This document shows, one piece after another, positions 1 through 9,296 of a stretch of DNA of 64,000 nucleotides (the stretch's first letter is position 1; each line of letters opens with the position of its first letter). The stretch is from NCBI GenBank assembly GCA_963700425.1, contig CAVOXO010000005.1:1-64000 (forward strand), in the 5' to 3' direction. A program made the position numbers and the translations under genes. The notes beneath the pieces are model-generated. The model was not told the DNA's origin. It made no database searches and saw only the letters and a program-made list of their open reading frames with translations. Source of the DNA: CAVOXO01 sp963700425 (lineage in GTDB: Bacteria > Actinomycetota > Acidimicrobiia > Acidimicrobiales > Microtrichaceae).

Positions 1-1
1 G

Positions 2-229
2 GACCCCGCCCGCATCCTCTACCAACAGCTCCTGTTCTCGAAGATCGTCCCCAACTGCAAGAAGCTCGGCTTGTTGGACGCGGGGGTGCCCGAGGGACAG
101 AAGGGCTGGCTGCGTGAGCGGTTCGAGGAGATGGACGTCATCGCCTTCGAGGACCTCGCGGACACCGGAGAGGAGTACGAGGCGCTCGACGAGGTCGCCG
201 CCGACCGGGCCGCCGCGGCCGGGGCCTGA
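2..229 (+). CDS. Ferritin-like diiron protein, C-terminal fragment (start lies before the window)
   Basis: These are the last 75 residues of a ferritin-like (ribonucleotide reductase R2-like fold) protein. The frame and stop (TGA 227..229) were set by near identity with the end of the complete paralogue at 49626..50804; both share FSKIVPNCKKLGLLDAGVP and GWLRERFEEMDVI, and differ mainly after DLADTGEEY. The iron-ligand motifs (two DEARH and two lone Glu in the paralogue) lie upstream of the window, so activity cannot be judged here. The function of this subfamily is not known to me. A GNAT-like gene follows after 63 bp. Confidence 0.85.
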   Translation, partial: DPARILYQQLLFSKIVPNCKKLGLLDAGVPEGQKGWLRERFEEMDVIAFEDLADTGEEYEALDEVAADRAAAAGA

Positions 230-292
230 CCGCGTCGGCGGCCCGCCGCCGGACTCGTTGCGGGCTCCGGATCGATCGGGGAAGATGAACCC

Positions 293-646
293 GTGCAGGT
301 GCGCCACAACGCCGATGAGCACCGCTACGAGGTGGTGGCCGACGGTGAGGTCGTCGGGTTCACCGAGTACCGGGAACGGGAGGGGCGCTTCTGGTTCGTC
401 CACACCGAGATCGACCCTTCCCAGGAGGGGAACGGAGCGGGGTCGCTGCTCGTCCGCGGCGCCATGGACGACATGGCGTCGAAGGACGCCCTCGTCGTGC
501 CGACGTGTCCGTTCGTCGCCGCGTGGTTGAGGCGCCACCCCGACTACCAGGACCTCGTCGACACCGAGACGCTCCGTGAGTACAAGCGTCGCCGGAGCGC
601 CTCCCACCGCCCCCAAAGCTCCGCCGCAACAGCGGAGCCCACCTAG
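293..646 (+). CDS. GNAT-like N-acetyltransferase (YjdJ type)
   Basis: A 117-residue protein of the small GNAT-like family that contains only the compact acetyl-CoA-binding core. Visible features are the N-terminal beta meander (VVADGEVVGFTEY, then FWFVHTEIDPSQEG), the glycine-rich loop NGAGSLLV that in this family contacts the cofactor, and the end of the core at PFVAAWLRRHPDYQDLV. After about residue 95 a basic, Ala/Ser-rich tail follows. The start is GTG; no in-frame ATG lies nearby. The stop codon directly abuts the ATG of the zinc-finger gene, so the two are probably co-transcribed. The acceptor substrate is unknown. Confidence 0.8.
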   Translation: MQVRHNADEHRYEVVADGEVVGFTEYREREGRFWFVHTEIDPSQEGNGAGSLLVRGAMDDMASKDALVVPTCPFVAAWLRRHPDYQDLVDTETLREYKRRRSASHRPQSSAATAEPT

Positions 647-952
647 ATGGCCCGGCCGTGCGAGCACGCCCGCAGCGTCCCGCCGCTCCCGGTGGCGCCC
701 TGGCCGCCCGAGGGGTGCGCCGAGTGCCTGGCGGCCGGCCACCGCAACTGGGTCCACCTGCGGGTGTGCCAGGCCTGTGGCCACGTGGGCTGTTGTGACA
801 ACTCCCCCGGAAAGCACGCCACCGCCCACGCCCAGCTGTCGGACCACCAGATGATCCGGTCCTACGAACCCGGGGAGAACTGGTGGTACTGCTATCTCGA
901 CGGGGTCGCCTTCAACCTCGAGGGGGCTCCCCCCGCGCCCTCCTACCGCTGA
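647..952 (+). CDS. UBP-type zinc finger protein
   Basis: A 101-residue single-domain zf-UBP protein. Putative zinc ligands occur in the family order: C5 and H7, C24 and C27, C41 and C44, C49/C50, then H57, H61 and H67, followed by the aromatic stretch ENWWYCY. In eukaryotes this fold binds the C-terminal Gly-Gly of ubiquitin. Bacterial members are stand-alone and their ligand is not established; Pup or a small-molecule ligand would be pure inference. The ATG follows the stop of the GNAT gene with no gap, and a membrane histidine kinase starts 42 bp downstream, so the protein may belong to the signalling operon. Confidence 0.85.
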   Translation: MARPCEHARSVPPLPVAPWPPEGCAECLAAGHRNWVHLRVCQACGHVGCCDNSPGKHATAHAQLSDHQMIRSYEPGENWWYCYLDGVAFNLEGAPPAPSYR

Positions 953-994
953 GTCGATCCGTGTCGAGCCTCGGGCGAGCTGCGACTTCGGCTG

Positions 995-2650
995 GTGAGC
1001 ATCGGCGTCCCCGACGACTGCATCGAGAGCGAGAAGACCCGGCGGAAGGTCTTCACCGGGTGCTCCCTCTTCGTGGGGATGTTGGCTCCGCTGTGGGGTC
1101 TCCTCTACATCGCCTACGACGAGACCGGCCCCGGGATGATCCCGATCGGCTACTCGATCGTCACCCTCGCCAGCCTCATCGCCCTCAGCCGGTCGCCGTC
1201 GCGGTGGCGATGGTTCCGGATCAGCCAGCTCGCCCTGATGTTCGTCCTGCCGATCGTCCTCATGTTGTCCCTCGGGGGATTCGTCCCCGGCAGCGCGGTG
1301 ATGATGTGGGCCGTGTTCTCGCCGGTCGGCGCCATCTGGGGCGGACGGGGCCGCGAAGCGACCGCCTGGGTCGTGGCGTTCATGGCGGCGACCGTGATCT
1401 GCGGCATCGTCGATCCCCTCTTGCGGGACTCGAACAACCTCCCCGACGCGGTCATCACCTGGTTCTTCGTCCTCAACATCGTCGCGGTCATGGGCATCGT
1501 CGTGGGGCTGTTGTCGTTCTACGTGCGGGAGCGCGACGAGCTGACCAGCGTCCTCATCCGCAACCGCGAGCTGGAGTCCGCCTACCTGGCCCAGGAGCTG
1601 AGCGTCCGACAGAGCGACAAGCTGGCGACCATCGGCAAGCTCAGCGCGGGCATGGCCCACGAGCTCAACAACCCGGCCGCCGCGGCCCAGCGGGCCACCC
1701 AACAGCTGGCCGGCGTGCTCTTCAGCGACGCCCAACTCGACGTCGAGCGCTCCGCGCTCGACCTGACCGGGGACGAGGTGGTCGCCCTCGACGGCCAGCT
1801 CGACAACCTGGCGGCGCGGGTCGAACAACCCGAGTTCCTCGATCCGCTCGAGCGCAGCGACCGGGAGCAGGCCGTCGGTGAGCTCCTCGAGTCCCGGAAG
1901 ATCTCCCACCCCTGGGACCTCGCGGCCCCCCTCGTCAGCCTCGGCCTCGGGGTCCCCGAGCTGGAGGCCCTGGCGGCGCGGATCCGGCCCGACCGTTTGG
2001 AGGCGGTCCTCACCTTCCTCGCCCTGCGCTACAACCGACAGAGCCTCATCGCAGGGCTCGACGAGAGCATGGACCGCATCATCGGCCTGGTCGGCGCGCT
2101 CAAGACCTACACCTACCTCGACACCGCCCCCCGCCAACCCATCGACATCCACGAAGGGCTCGAGAGCACCCTCGTCATGTTGCACCACCGCCTCAAGTCG
2201 GGCATCGAGGTCGAGCGGTCCTACGCCGACAACGTGCCCGAGATCGAGGCCCACGGCAGCGAGCTCAACCAGGTGTGGACCAACATCGTGGACAACGCCA
2301 TCGACGCCATGGGCGGCGAAGGCGTCATCGCCATCTCCACGTCCGTCGACGGCGACCACGTGTCGGTCGAGATCGCCGACGACGGACCCGGGGTCCCCGA
2401 CGAGGTCATCGACCACATCTTCGATCCGTTCGTGACCTCCAAGCCCCAGGGGCGGGGAACGGGGCTGGGTCTCAACATCGTCCACAACATCGTCACCCAG
2501 AAGCACGGGGGATCCATCAGCGTGTCCTCCTCCGACGCCGGGGCGACATTCCGGGTCGAGCTCCCGCTGGTGATGCCGCGGCCGACCCCCGACGGCGCCG
2601 ACGCGGCCGGCGCGGTCGCCGACGCCGTGCCCGAGACCGCGGGGAGCTGA
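995..2650 (+). CDS. Membrane-bound sensor histidine kinase
   Basis: A 551-residue kinase. Residues about 20-178 form roughly six hydrophobic helices with little periplasmic sequence, so the stimulus is probably membrane-embedded or redox-linked. A coiled linker (about 178-210) leads to the H-box SAGMAHELNNPAAAAQ with H222 as likely phospho-acceptor. A long insert (about 240-350) precedes the ATPase domain, which has an N-box (LNQVWTNIVDNAIDAM), G1 (DDGPGV) and G2 (GTGLGLNI). GTG start. Its stop is 3 bp before the receiver/flavoprotein fusion, the obvious phosphotransfer partner. The H-box and N-box closely match those of the second kinase at 6982..9210, although the sensor regions differ. Confidence 0.88.
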   Translation: MSIGVPDDCIESEKTRRKVFTGCSLFVGMLAPLWGLLYIAYDETGPGMIPIGYSIVTLASLIALSRSPSRWRWFRISQLALMFVLPIVLMLSLGGFVPGSAVMMWAVFSPVGAIWGGRGREATAWVVAFMAATVICGIVDPLLRDSNNLPDAVITWFFVLNIVAVMGIVVGLLSFYVRERDELTSVLIRNRELESAYLAQELSVRQSDKLATIGKLSAGMAHELNNPAAAAQRATQQLAGVLFSDAQLDVERSALDLTGDEVVALDGQLDNLAARVEQPEFLDPLERSDREQAVGELLESRKISHPWDLAAPLVSLGLGVPELEALAARIRPDRLEAVLTFLALRYNRQSLIAGLDESMDRIIGLVGALKTYTYLDTAPRQPIDIHEGLESTLVMLHHRLKSGIEVERSYADNVPEIEAHGSELNQVWTNIVDNAIDAMGGEGVIAISTSVDGDHVSVEIADDGPGVPDEVIDHIFDPFVTSKPQGRGTGLGLNIVHNIVTQKHGGSISVSSSDAGATFRVELPLVMPRPTPDGADAAGAVADAVPETAGS

Positions 2651-2653
2651 ACC

Positions 2654-4318
2654 GTGGCCAAGCCGGTCATCCTCACCCTCGACGACGAGCTCCAGGTCTC
2701 CGATGCGGTCGGCCGCGACCTCCGCAGCCACTTCGGCGGGGACTACCGGATCGTCACGTCCACGTCGCCCACCGAGGCACTCGACACCCTCCGGCGCCTC
2801 AAGGGGCGCGGCGACGAGGTGTCGCTGCTGTTGATCGACCAACGGATGCCCGAGATGGAGGGCACCGAGTTCCTCCTCGAGGCCATGAAGATCTTCCCCG
2901 ACGCCCGTCGGGTCCTCCTGACCGCCTACGCGGACACCTCCGCGGCCATCACCGCCATCAACGAGATCCATCTCGACCACTATCTGATGAAGCCGTGGGG
3001 GCCGCCGGAGGAGAACCTGTACCCGGTGCTCGACGAGCTCCTCGACGAGTGGACGACCTCGGTCGACCACCCCTACGACGGCATCCGCGTCGCCGGGACG
3101 TTGTGGTCGGCGACCTCGCATGACGTCAAGGACTTCCTCGCCCGGTCCCAGATCCCCTACCAGTGGCTCGACATCGAGCGGAGCTCCGAGGCGCGGGAGT
3201 CGGTGGAGGCGCTGGCCGGCGACCGGCCGCGGCTGCCCGTCGTCTTCTTCCCCGACGGGACGAACCTTGTCGAGCCGAGCATCGCCGAGGTCGCCGAGAA
3301 GGTCGGGCACCGGACCCAGGCATCCCGGCCGTTCTACGACCTCGTCATCGTGGGCGCCGGTCCCGCCGGGCTCGGCGCCGCCGTCTACGGCGCCAGCGAG
3401 GGCCTGCGGACCCTCCTCATCGACAAGGACACCACTGGCGGCCAAGCCGGCACGAGCTCCCGCATCGAGAACTACCTCGGGTTCCCCCAGGGCATCAGCG
3501 GGGTCGACCTGGCCCGACGCGCGCGACCATCCAGGCCCAACGGCTCGGCGCCGAGATCCTCACCGCCCAGGCCGTGGTCGGCGTCGACGTCGCCGATCCC
3601 TACCGGATCGTCACGCTGGCCGACGGACGCACCGTGAGCTGCCACGCCCTGGCCATCGCCACGGGGGTGTCGGTGCGGACCCTCGACGTCCCCGGCGTCG
3701 CCGAGCGCACCGGAGCCGGCGTGTACTACGGCGCGGCGATGACCGAGGCGGCCAACTACCGCGGCGAACACGTCGTCGTCGTCGGAGGTGCGAACAGCGC
3801 GGGACAGGCGGCCATGTACTTCTCCCGGTTCGCCCGGAGGGTCACGATGCTGGTGCGCGGCGAGTGCCTCGACACGGCCATGTCGCACTACCTCGTCGAC
3901 CAGATCGACTCCACCCCCAACATCGACGTGCGCACCCGCAGCACCGTGACGGCGGTGCGGGGCAACGACGGGGTCGAGGAGATCGACGTGGCAGACGCCA
4001 CCACCGGCGAGACCGAGGCGATGGCCGCGGCCGCCGATGTTCCTCTTCATCGGGGCGACGCCCCACACCGGGTTCCTCGGCGACGTCGTGGCCACGAACC
4101 CCGCCGGCTTCATCCTCACCGGCCCGGACCTGCTGCGCGACGGGCGCCCGCCGGCCGGTTGGCCGCTGAAACGGGATGCCTACACTCTCGAGACCAGCGT
4201 GCCGGGGATCTTCGCCGTGGGCGACGTCCGCGAAGGGGTCGTCCGCCGGGTGGCCTCGGCGGTGAGCCAGGGCGCCACGGCCGTCAACCTGGTACACCAG
4301 TACCTCAGGTCGGTCTGA
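2654..4318 (+). CDS. Fused response regulator / glutaredoxin-like / FAD-NAD(P) oxidoreductase (two frameshifts)
   Basis: A fusion of about 554 residues. Residues 1-130 are a complete receiver: acidic pair D10/D11, phospho-acceptor D62 (LIDQRMP), T90 and K113 (LMKPW). Residues about 143-218 resemble glutaredoxin, with the cis-Pro strand LPVVFFPDG, but the active site reads WSATS (151-155), so both cysteines are serine. From about 228 a thioredoxin-reductase-like flavoprotein follows: VGAGPAG for FAD, VGGANSAG for NAD(P), and GDVREG near the end. The CATC position reads YYGAAM, so no redox CxxC is present. The name used for such fusions is response regulator/thioredoxin-disulfide reductase, but these residues argue against dithiol chemistry. 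An extra CG near 3525 and an extra base near 4034 break the frame and are probably assembly errors. It follows its kinase by 3 bp. Confidence 0.85.
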
Positions 4319-4400
4319 GGCTTCTTCGGATGTCACGGGGGAGCCGGGTTGACGGTGGCGGGCAGCGCCGACTCCCGCCCGAATCCCGCAAGGAGGAGTT

Positions 4401-5282
4401 GTGATCGTCGACCAGCGGCCACGAGCGGAGGGTGCCATCGCGCGGGGTGATCTGGAGATCGGCTTTCAGGTGTTCGGTGACCACTCCCGGGCGCTCCTGC
4501 TCCTGCCGACCTGGTCGCTGATCCATTCGGACTTCTGGCGCCATCAGGTCCGGCATTTCGCCGAGAGGTACACGGTGGTCGTTTTCGACGGGGTGGGCAA
4601 CGGCACCTCGAGCCGGTCGACGAATCCCGAGGACTACCACGACCGCCTCTTCGCCGAGGATGCACTGGCCGTGCTCGACGACGCCGGCATCGACGAGGCC
4701 GTGGCGCTTTCAGTGTCGGCGGGAGCGGGATGGAACCTCGTGCTGGCCGCAGAGCACCCCGACCGCATCCCCGCGGCCGTCTTCATCGGCTCGGCGCTCC
4801 GCGTCGGACCGACGGCTGCGCATCGGGTCGCCTCGCTCGAGGCCTTCGACCGCAAGCTGGACAGCCACGAAGGATGGTTCCGCTTCAACCGCCACTACTG
4901 GTCACAGGACTGGCCCGACTTCCTCCAGTTCTTCTTCAGCCAGTGCTTCACCGAGCCCGATTCCGCCACGCAGATCGACCACTTCGTCCAGATGGGCCTG
5001 CAGACCACCTCTGAGGTCATCGCCTCTACCACCGATGCGCCGGGCCTCGGCGCGGACGAGACCGCGGCCCTGGCCCGGAGCACCAGCATCCCCCTGCTGG
5101 TGCTCCACGGGACCGACGATGCCATCAGCGACGTCGGCACCGGTCGGGAGTTGGCCCGCCTCACCGGCGGCGAGTACGTCGAGCGCCCGGGGGAGGGACA
5201 CGAGCCACAGTCCCGCAACCCCGACGCGACGAACAGGATCATCGACCGCTTCCTCGACCGTCACCACCCGCCGACGCCCTGA
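4401..5282 (+). CDS. Alpha/beta hydrolase
   Basis: A 293-residue alpha/beta-hydrolase. It has the family strand/turn LLLLPTWSLIHS, a nucleophile elbow LSVSAGAGWN (Ser between small residues), a likely acid in LHGTDDAISD and the catalytic His in GEGHEP. The GTG start is supported by AGGAGGAG ending about 3 bp upstream, one of the strongest ribosome-binding sites in the window. It sits between two tail-to-tail kinase/flavoprotein operons, 82 bp after the first and convergent with the second (2 bp between stops). Enzymes of this type often act on esters or as non-haem peroxidases; the substrate cannot be read from sequence. Confidence 0.85.
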   Translation: MIVDQRPRAEGAIARGDLEIGFQVFGDHSRALLLLPTWSLIHSDFWRHQVRHFAERYTVVVFDGVGNGTSSRSTNPEDYHDRLFAEDALAVLDDAGIDEAVALSVSAGAGWNLVLAAEHPDRIPAAVFIGSALRVGPTAAHRVASLEAFDRKLDSHEGWFRFNRHYWSQDWPDFLQFFFSQCFTEPDSATQIDHFVQMGLQTTSEVIASTTDAPGLGADETAALARSTSIPLLVLHGTDDAISDVGTGRELARLTGGEYVERPGEGHEPQSRNPDATNRIIDRFLDRHHPPTP

Positions 5283-5284
5283 CC

Positions 5285-6936
5285 TCAGACGGTTTCGAGG
5301 TACTTGTGGATGAGGCTCACGGCGACCGCGCCCTGACCGGCGGCGGAGGCCACCCGGCTGATCACCCCGTGGCGCACGTCACCGGCCGCGAAGATCCCCG
5401 GCACGCTCGTCTCCAACAGGAACGGGTCACGCGACGGCGTCCAGCCACGGGGGCGGCGCCCGTCGCCGATGAGGTCCTGGCCGGTGTAGACGAATCCGGC
5501 GTCGTCGAGTTCGACGATGCCGGCGACGATGTCGGAATGTGGTTCGGCCCCGATGAAGATGAAGATCGCGTCGGCCGGGACGACCTCGCAGGCTCCCGGT
5601 GAGGTTGTTCTCGAGCGTGATGGACTCGAGGTGGTCGGTGCCGTCCACCGCGACCACCTCGCTGTTCACCAGCACCGAGATGTTCTCCGTCGCCCTCGAT
5701 CTGATCGACGAGGTACTGGGACAGGCCCTTGTTCAGTCGAGTCCCCCCGGATCACCACCGTGACCTCGGCGGCGTAGCGCGCGAGGAACATCGCGCCCTG
5801 CCCCGCCGAGTTGGCGCCGCCGATCACGAAGACCTTCTTGTCGCGGTAGTTCGCCGCTTCGGACGTCGCCGCCCCGTAGTACACCGAGGCACCGACCAGC
5901 GGTTCGATCCCGGGCACGTCGAGCTTGCGCAGCCTGCACCCCGGTGGAGACCAGCACGGCGTGCGAGCTCAACTCGGTGCCGTCGTCGAGGGTGACGATG
6001 CGATAGGGGTCCTCGACCCGCAGCCCGGTGACCTCGCGGGCGGTGAGGATCTCGGCGCCGAGACGCTGCGCCTGGGTCGTGGCCCGCCGGGTCAGATCGG
6101 CGCCGCTGATCCCCTGGGGGAAACCGAGGTAGTTCTCGATCCGGGCGCTGGTCCCCGCCTGGCCGCCGGCCGCTCCCGCTTCGATCACCACCGTGCGAAG
6201 CCCCTCCGACGCCCCGTAGACGGCGGCGGCCAGACCCGCCGGGCCGGCGCCGATGATGACCAGGTCGTAGAACGGATTCGTCGCCCTCGTCGACATGCCC
6301 ACCTTCTCGGCCAGCTCCCCGATGTCGGGGTCCACCAGGGCGGTCCCATCGGGAAAGAACACCGTCGGGAGCCGGGGTGGGCCCTCGGCGGTCGACTCCA
6401 CCAGCGTCCGGGCCTCGGCGTCCTTCTCGATGTCGAGCCACTGGTAGGGAACCTGGCTGCGGGCCAGGAAGTCCTTGACGTCGTGCGAGCTCGCCGACCA
6501 CTGCGTGCCCGCCACCCGGATCCCGTCGTAGGGAGCCGGAACCGCGGCCCGCCAGTCGTCGAGCAGATCGTCGAGCACCGGAAACAGACGCTCCTCGGGC
6601 GGGATCCCACGGCTTCATGAGGTAGTGGTCGAGGCCGATGAAGTTGATGCTGGAGATGGCCGCGTCGGTGTCCGCATACGCGGTCAGCAGCACCCTCTTG
6701 GCGTCCGGATAGAGCTTGATGCGCCTCCTCGAGGAATTCGACGCCCGGTCATCGAGGGCATCCGCTGATCGACGAGGAACAGGGCGATGGGATCGCCGCG
6801 GACGCCGAACGCCTGCACGACCTCGAGGGCCTCGGCGCCCGAGGCCGCCTTGACGATCCGGTACTCGCTCTGGAAGTGCGACATGCAGATCACGGGCGAC
6901 GGCGTTGAGCACGTGCGGCTCGTCGTCGACGGTCAT
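5285..6936 (-). CDS. Second fused response regulator / glutaredoxin-like / FAD oxidoreductase (several frameshifts)
   Basis: Paralogue of the fusion at 2654..4318 with the same three parts. The receiver (MTVDDEPHVLNAV, LVDQRMPSM, LLTAYADT, YLMKPW) keeps all phosphorylation residues. The glutaredoxin-like domain again replaces CxxC with SxxS (QWSASSHDV), and the flavoprotein again lacks its CxxC (VYYGAATSEA). FAD and NAD(P) motifs remain (IGAGPAG, IGGANSAG). The protein runs through several frames, with breaks near 6885, 6745, 6600, 5935, 5745, 5690 and 5605; all domains are recoverable, so base errors are likelier than decay. The start is uncertain: ATG 6936 is the first in-frame start, while an ATG overlapping the kinase stop would fit coupling if one more indel is present. 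Confidence 0.75.
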
Positions 6937-6981
6937 GATGACCGGCTTGGCCGTCTTCTCGTTCTCGAGCTGGTCGCGTCA

Positions 6982-9210
6982 TCACTCGCTCGGCCTGAAG
7001 TCGATCGGCAGACGAATCGAGAAGCACGTGCGACCCGGCTCCGACGACACCGACATCCGGCCCTGGTGCTTCTGGACGATCAGCGTTCCGGCTGATGCCC
7101 AGCCCCAGTCCCGTGCCCTCTCCGGGTCCCTTGGTCGTGAAGAACGGATCGAAGATCTTCGACAGGTTGCTCCGGGGCGATGCCGGGACCGTCGTCCTCG
7201 ATCTCGACGACCACCCATCCGTCCTCGCGGGCGCGTCCGCACCGTCAGCGTGCCCTCTCCTCCCATCGCGTCGATGGCGTTGTCGATGATGTTGGTCCAC
7301 ACCTGGTTCAGCTCGCCGGCATAAGCCTCGATGACCGGCACGTCATCGGCGTACTCCCGGACGACGGTCACGCCGCTCTTGAGCTTGTTGTGGAGGATGA
7401 TCAAGGTGTTGTCGAGACCCTCGCGGACGTCGACCGACTGGACCGGCGCCTGGTCCATGAAGGTGTAGGTCTTGAGCGCCTTGACGAGCTCGACGATGCG
7501 GCCCGTGCCGAGGCCGATCTCCGAGACCAGGCTGTGCATCGTGTAGGTGAAGCACAGCCAGTCGACGACCACCCCGAGCTGGGAACCGGGGAACAGCGCG
7601 GCGAGCTCCTCCAACTCGCGACCGGAGTACCCGATGCTGACGAGCCCGGCCACGATCTCACCGGAGACCTCCATGTCCCTCTCGTCGAACCAGCGCTCGA
7701 GGTCACCCTCCCGGTCGCTGCGGGTGAGAGCGTCGAGGGGCGCGGGGTTCTGGCCACGCTCGCGTGCCAGGTCGCCGAGCGCCACGACGGCGTCGAGCTG
7801 CGATGCGGCCCAACTCGAGCTCGGACATCGCCAGCTGAACCCGCTGCGACCCGGCGAACGTGGCCTCCAGCTGCGCGGCACCCCGCTGAGCCGCCGCGGC
7901 CGGGTTGTTCAGCTCGTGGGCCATCCCGGCGCTGAGCTTGCCGAGCGAGGCCATCTTCTCCTGGATGATGAGCTGGTTGTTCATCTCGTTGAGCTGGTTC
8001 AACGTGTCCTCGAGCGCGTCGTTCTTCTCCTTCAGCTCCTCGGTCCTGTCGCGCAGGGTCTGCTCGCTGCGACGCAGCGCCTCCTCGGCCTCCTTGCGCT
8101 CGCCGATGTCGCGGATGATGCCGGTGTAGTAGCGCTCGTCGCGGACCGTCCAGGTGGACAACGAGAGCTCGATCGGCACCTCCTCGCCGGCCTTCGTGCA
8201 CGCCGCCAACTCGACGGTGGTCCCGATGACGTGGCCCTCGCCGGTCCTGGTGAAGCGGGCCATGCCCTCGCGATGGGCGTCGTGGAAGCGCTCCGGGATG
8301 ATCAGCTCGAGCCGCTCGCCGATCGCATCTGATTCGGTGTATCCGAGGATGGCCGTCGCCGCCTTGTTCCAGCTGATGATCTCCCCGGTGGCGTCGGCGG
8401 AGATGATGGCGTCGATCGCCGACTCGGTGACCGATCGGAACTTCTGCTCGGCCTGCTTCCTCTCGCTGATGTCGCGGATGATGCCGGTGTAGTAGCGCTT
8501 GTCGTCGAGGAACCAGGTGGCCAACGACAGCTCGACGGGGAACTCGAATCCGTCCTTGCGGATCGCGGCGATCTCGACCGTCGAGCCGATGACGTGGGAC
8601 GGCCCACCCGAGCTGACCCGCTGGATGCCCTCGCGATGGGCATCACGGAAACGCTCGGGCACGATCAGCTCGATCGGACGTCCGATGACCTCGGCCTCGG
8701 TGAACCCGAACAGGGCGGTCGCCGCGCTGTTCCACGAGCGGATCCTCCCCTCGGCGTCGCCCGAGATGATGGCGTCGATCGCGGATTCCATGACCGAGCG
8801 GAACTCCGCCTCGGATTCCCGCAGCGCCGACGCACCTTCGACACGGTCACCTGACGCTCGATGCGGGCCAGGACCTCGCGGGCGTCGATCGGCTTGACGA
8901 TCAGGTCGTCGGCCGCCTCGAGCCCCCGGACGCCGGTCTCGGCGTCGTCGAGGGTGGTCATGAAGATGACCGGCACGTCCCGCGTCGGCTCGCGATGACG
9001 CAACTCGGCGAGGAGGTCGAAGGGGTTCGTGTCGCGGAGATGGGCGTCGAGGAGCACGAGGTTCGGTTCCGCCCCGGCGATCCGCTCGGCGACCCCGTCG
9101 CCGCTGGCGCCCCGCTCGACGTCGTAGCCGTCCTTCTCCAGCAGCTCGGACAACCCCTCCGCCACTGCGGCGTCCTGATCGATGACGAAGACGAGACCAC
9201 GGTCGGACAA
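6982..9210 (-). CDS. REC-PAS-PAS sensor histidine kinase (several frameshifts)
   Basis: A soluble kinase without membrane helices. From the TTG start at 9210 (upstream G-rich Shine-Dalgarno) it encodes a receiver domain (VFVIDQD, LLDAHLRD, FMTTLDD, IVKPID), then two similar PAS repeats (each with SAIDAII, SWN and YYTGIIRDI), a coiled coil (ELKEKNDALEDTLNQLN), the H-box SAGMAHELNNPAAAAQ and the ATPase domain with LNQVWTNIIDNAIDAM and GTGLGLG. Frame breaks occur near 8835, 7805, 7245, 7165 and 7090. The kinase core is highly similar to that at 995..2650. The receiver/flavoprotein fusion follows, so a second kinase-to-fusion phosphorelay is likely. The N-terminal receiver suggests input from another kinase. 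Confidence 0.78.
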
Positions 9211-9296
9211 CGGCGACCCCCCCTGGCGATGCTCGCTCCGATGCGTCGACGGGAGTGTACCGCGCTCCCCTCTTCGTCGAGTCGACGATCGCGCCC

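Noticed and set aside
2654..4318. Decay of the receiver/flavoprotein gene to a pseudogene
   Set aside because: Both indels sit in G/C-rich runs and all motifs on each side are intact; the paralogue is also broken but at other places, which fits base errors better.
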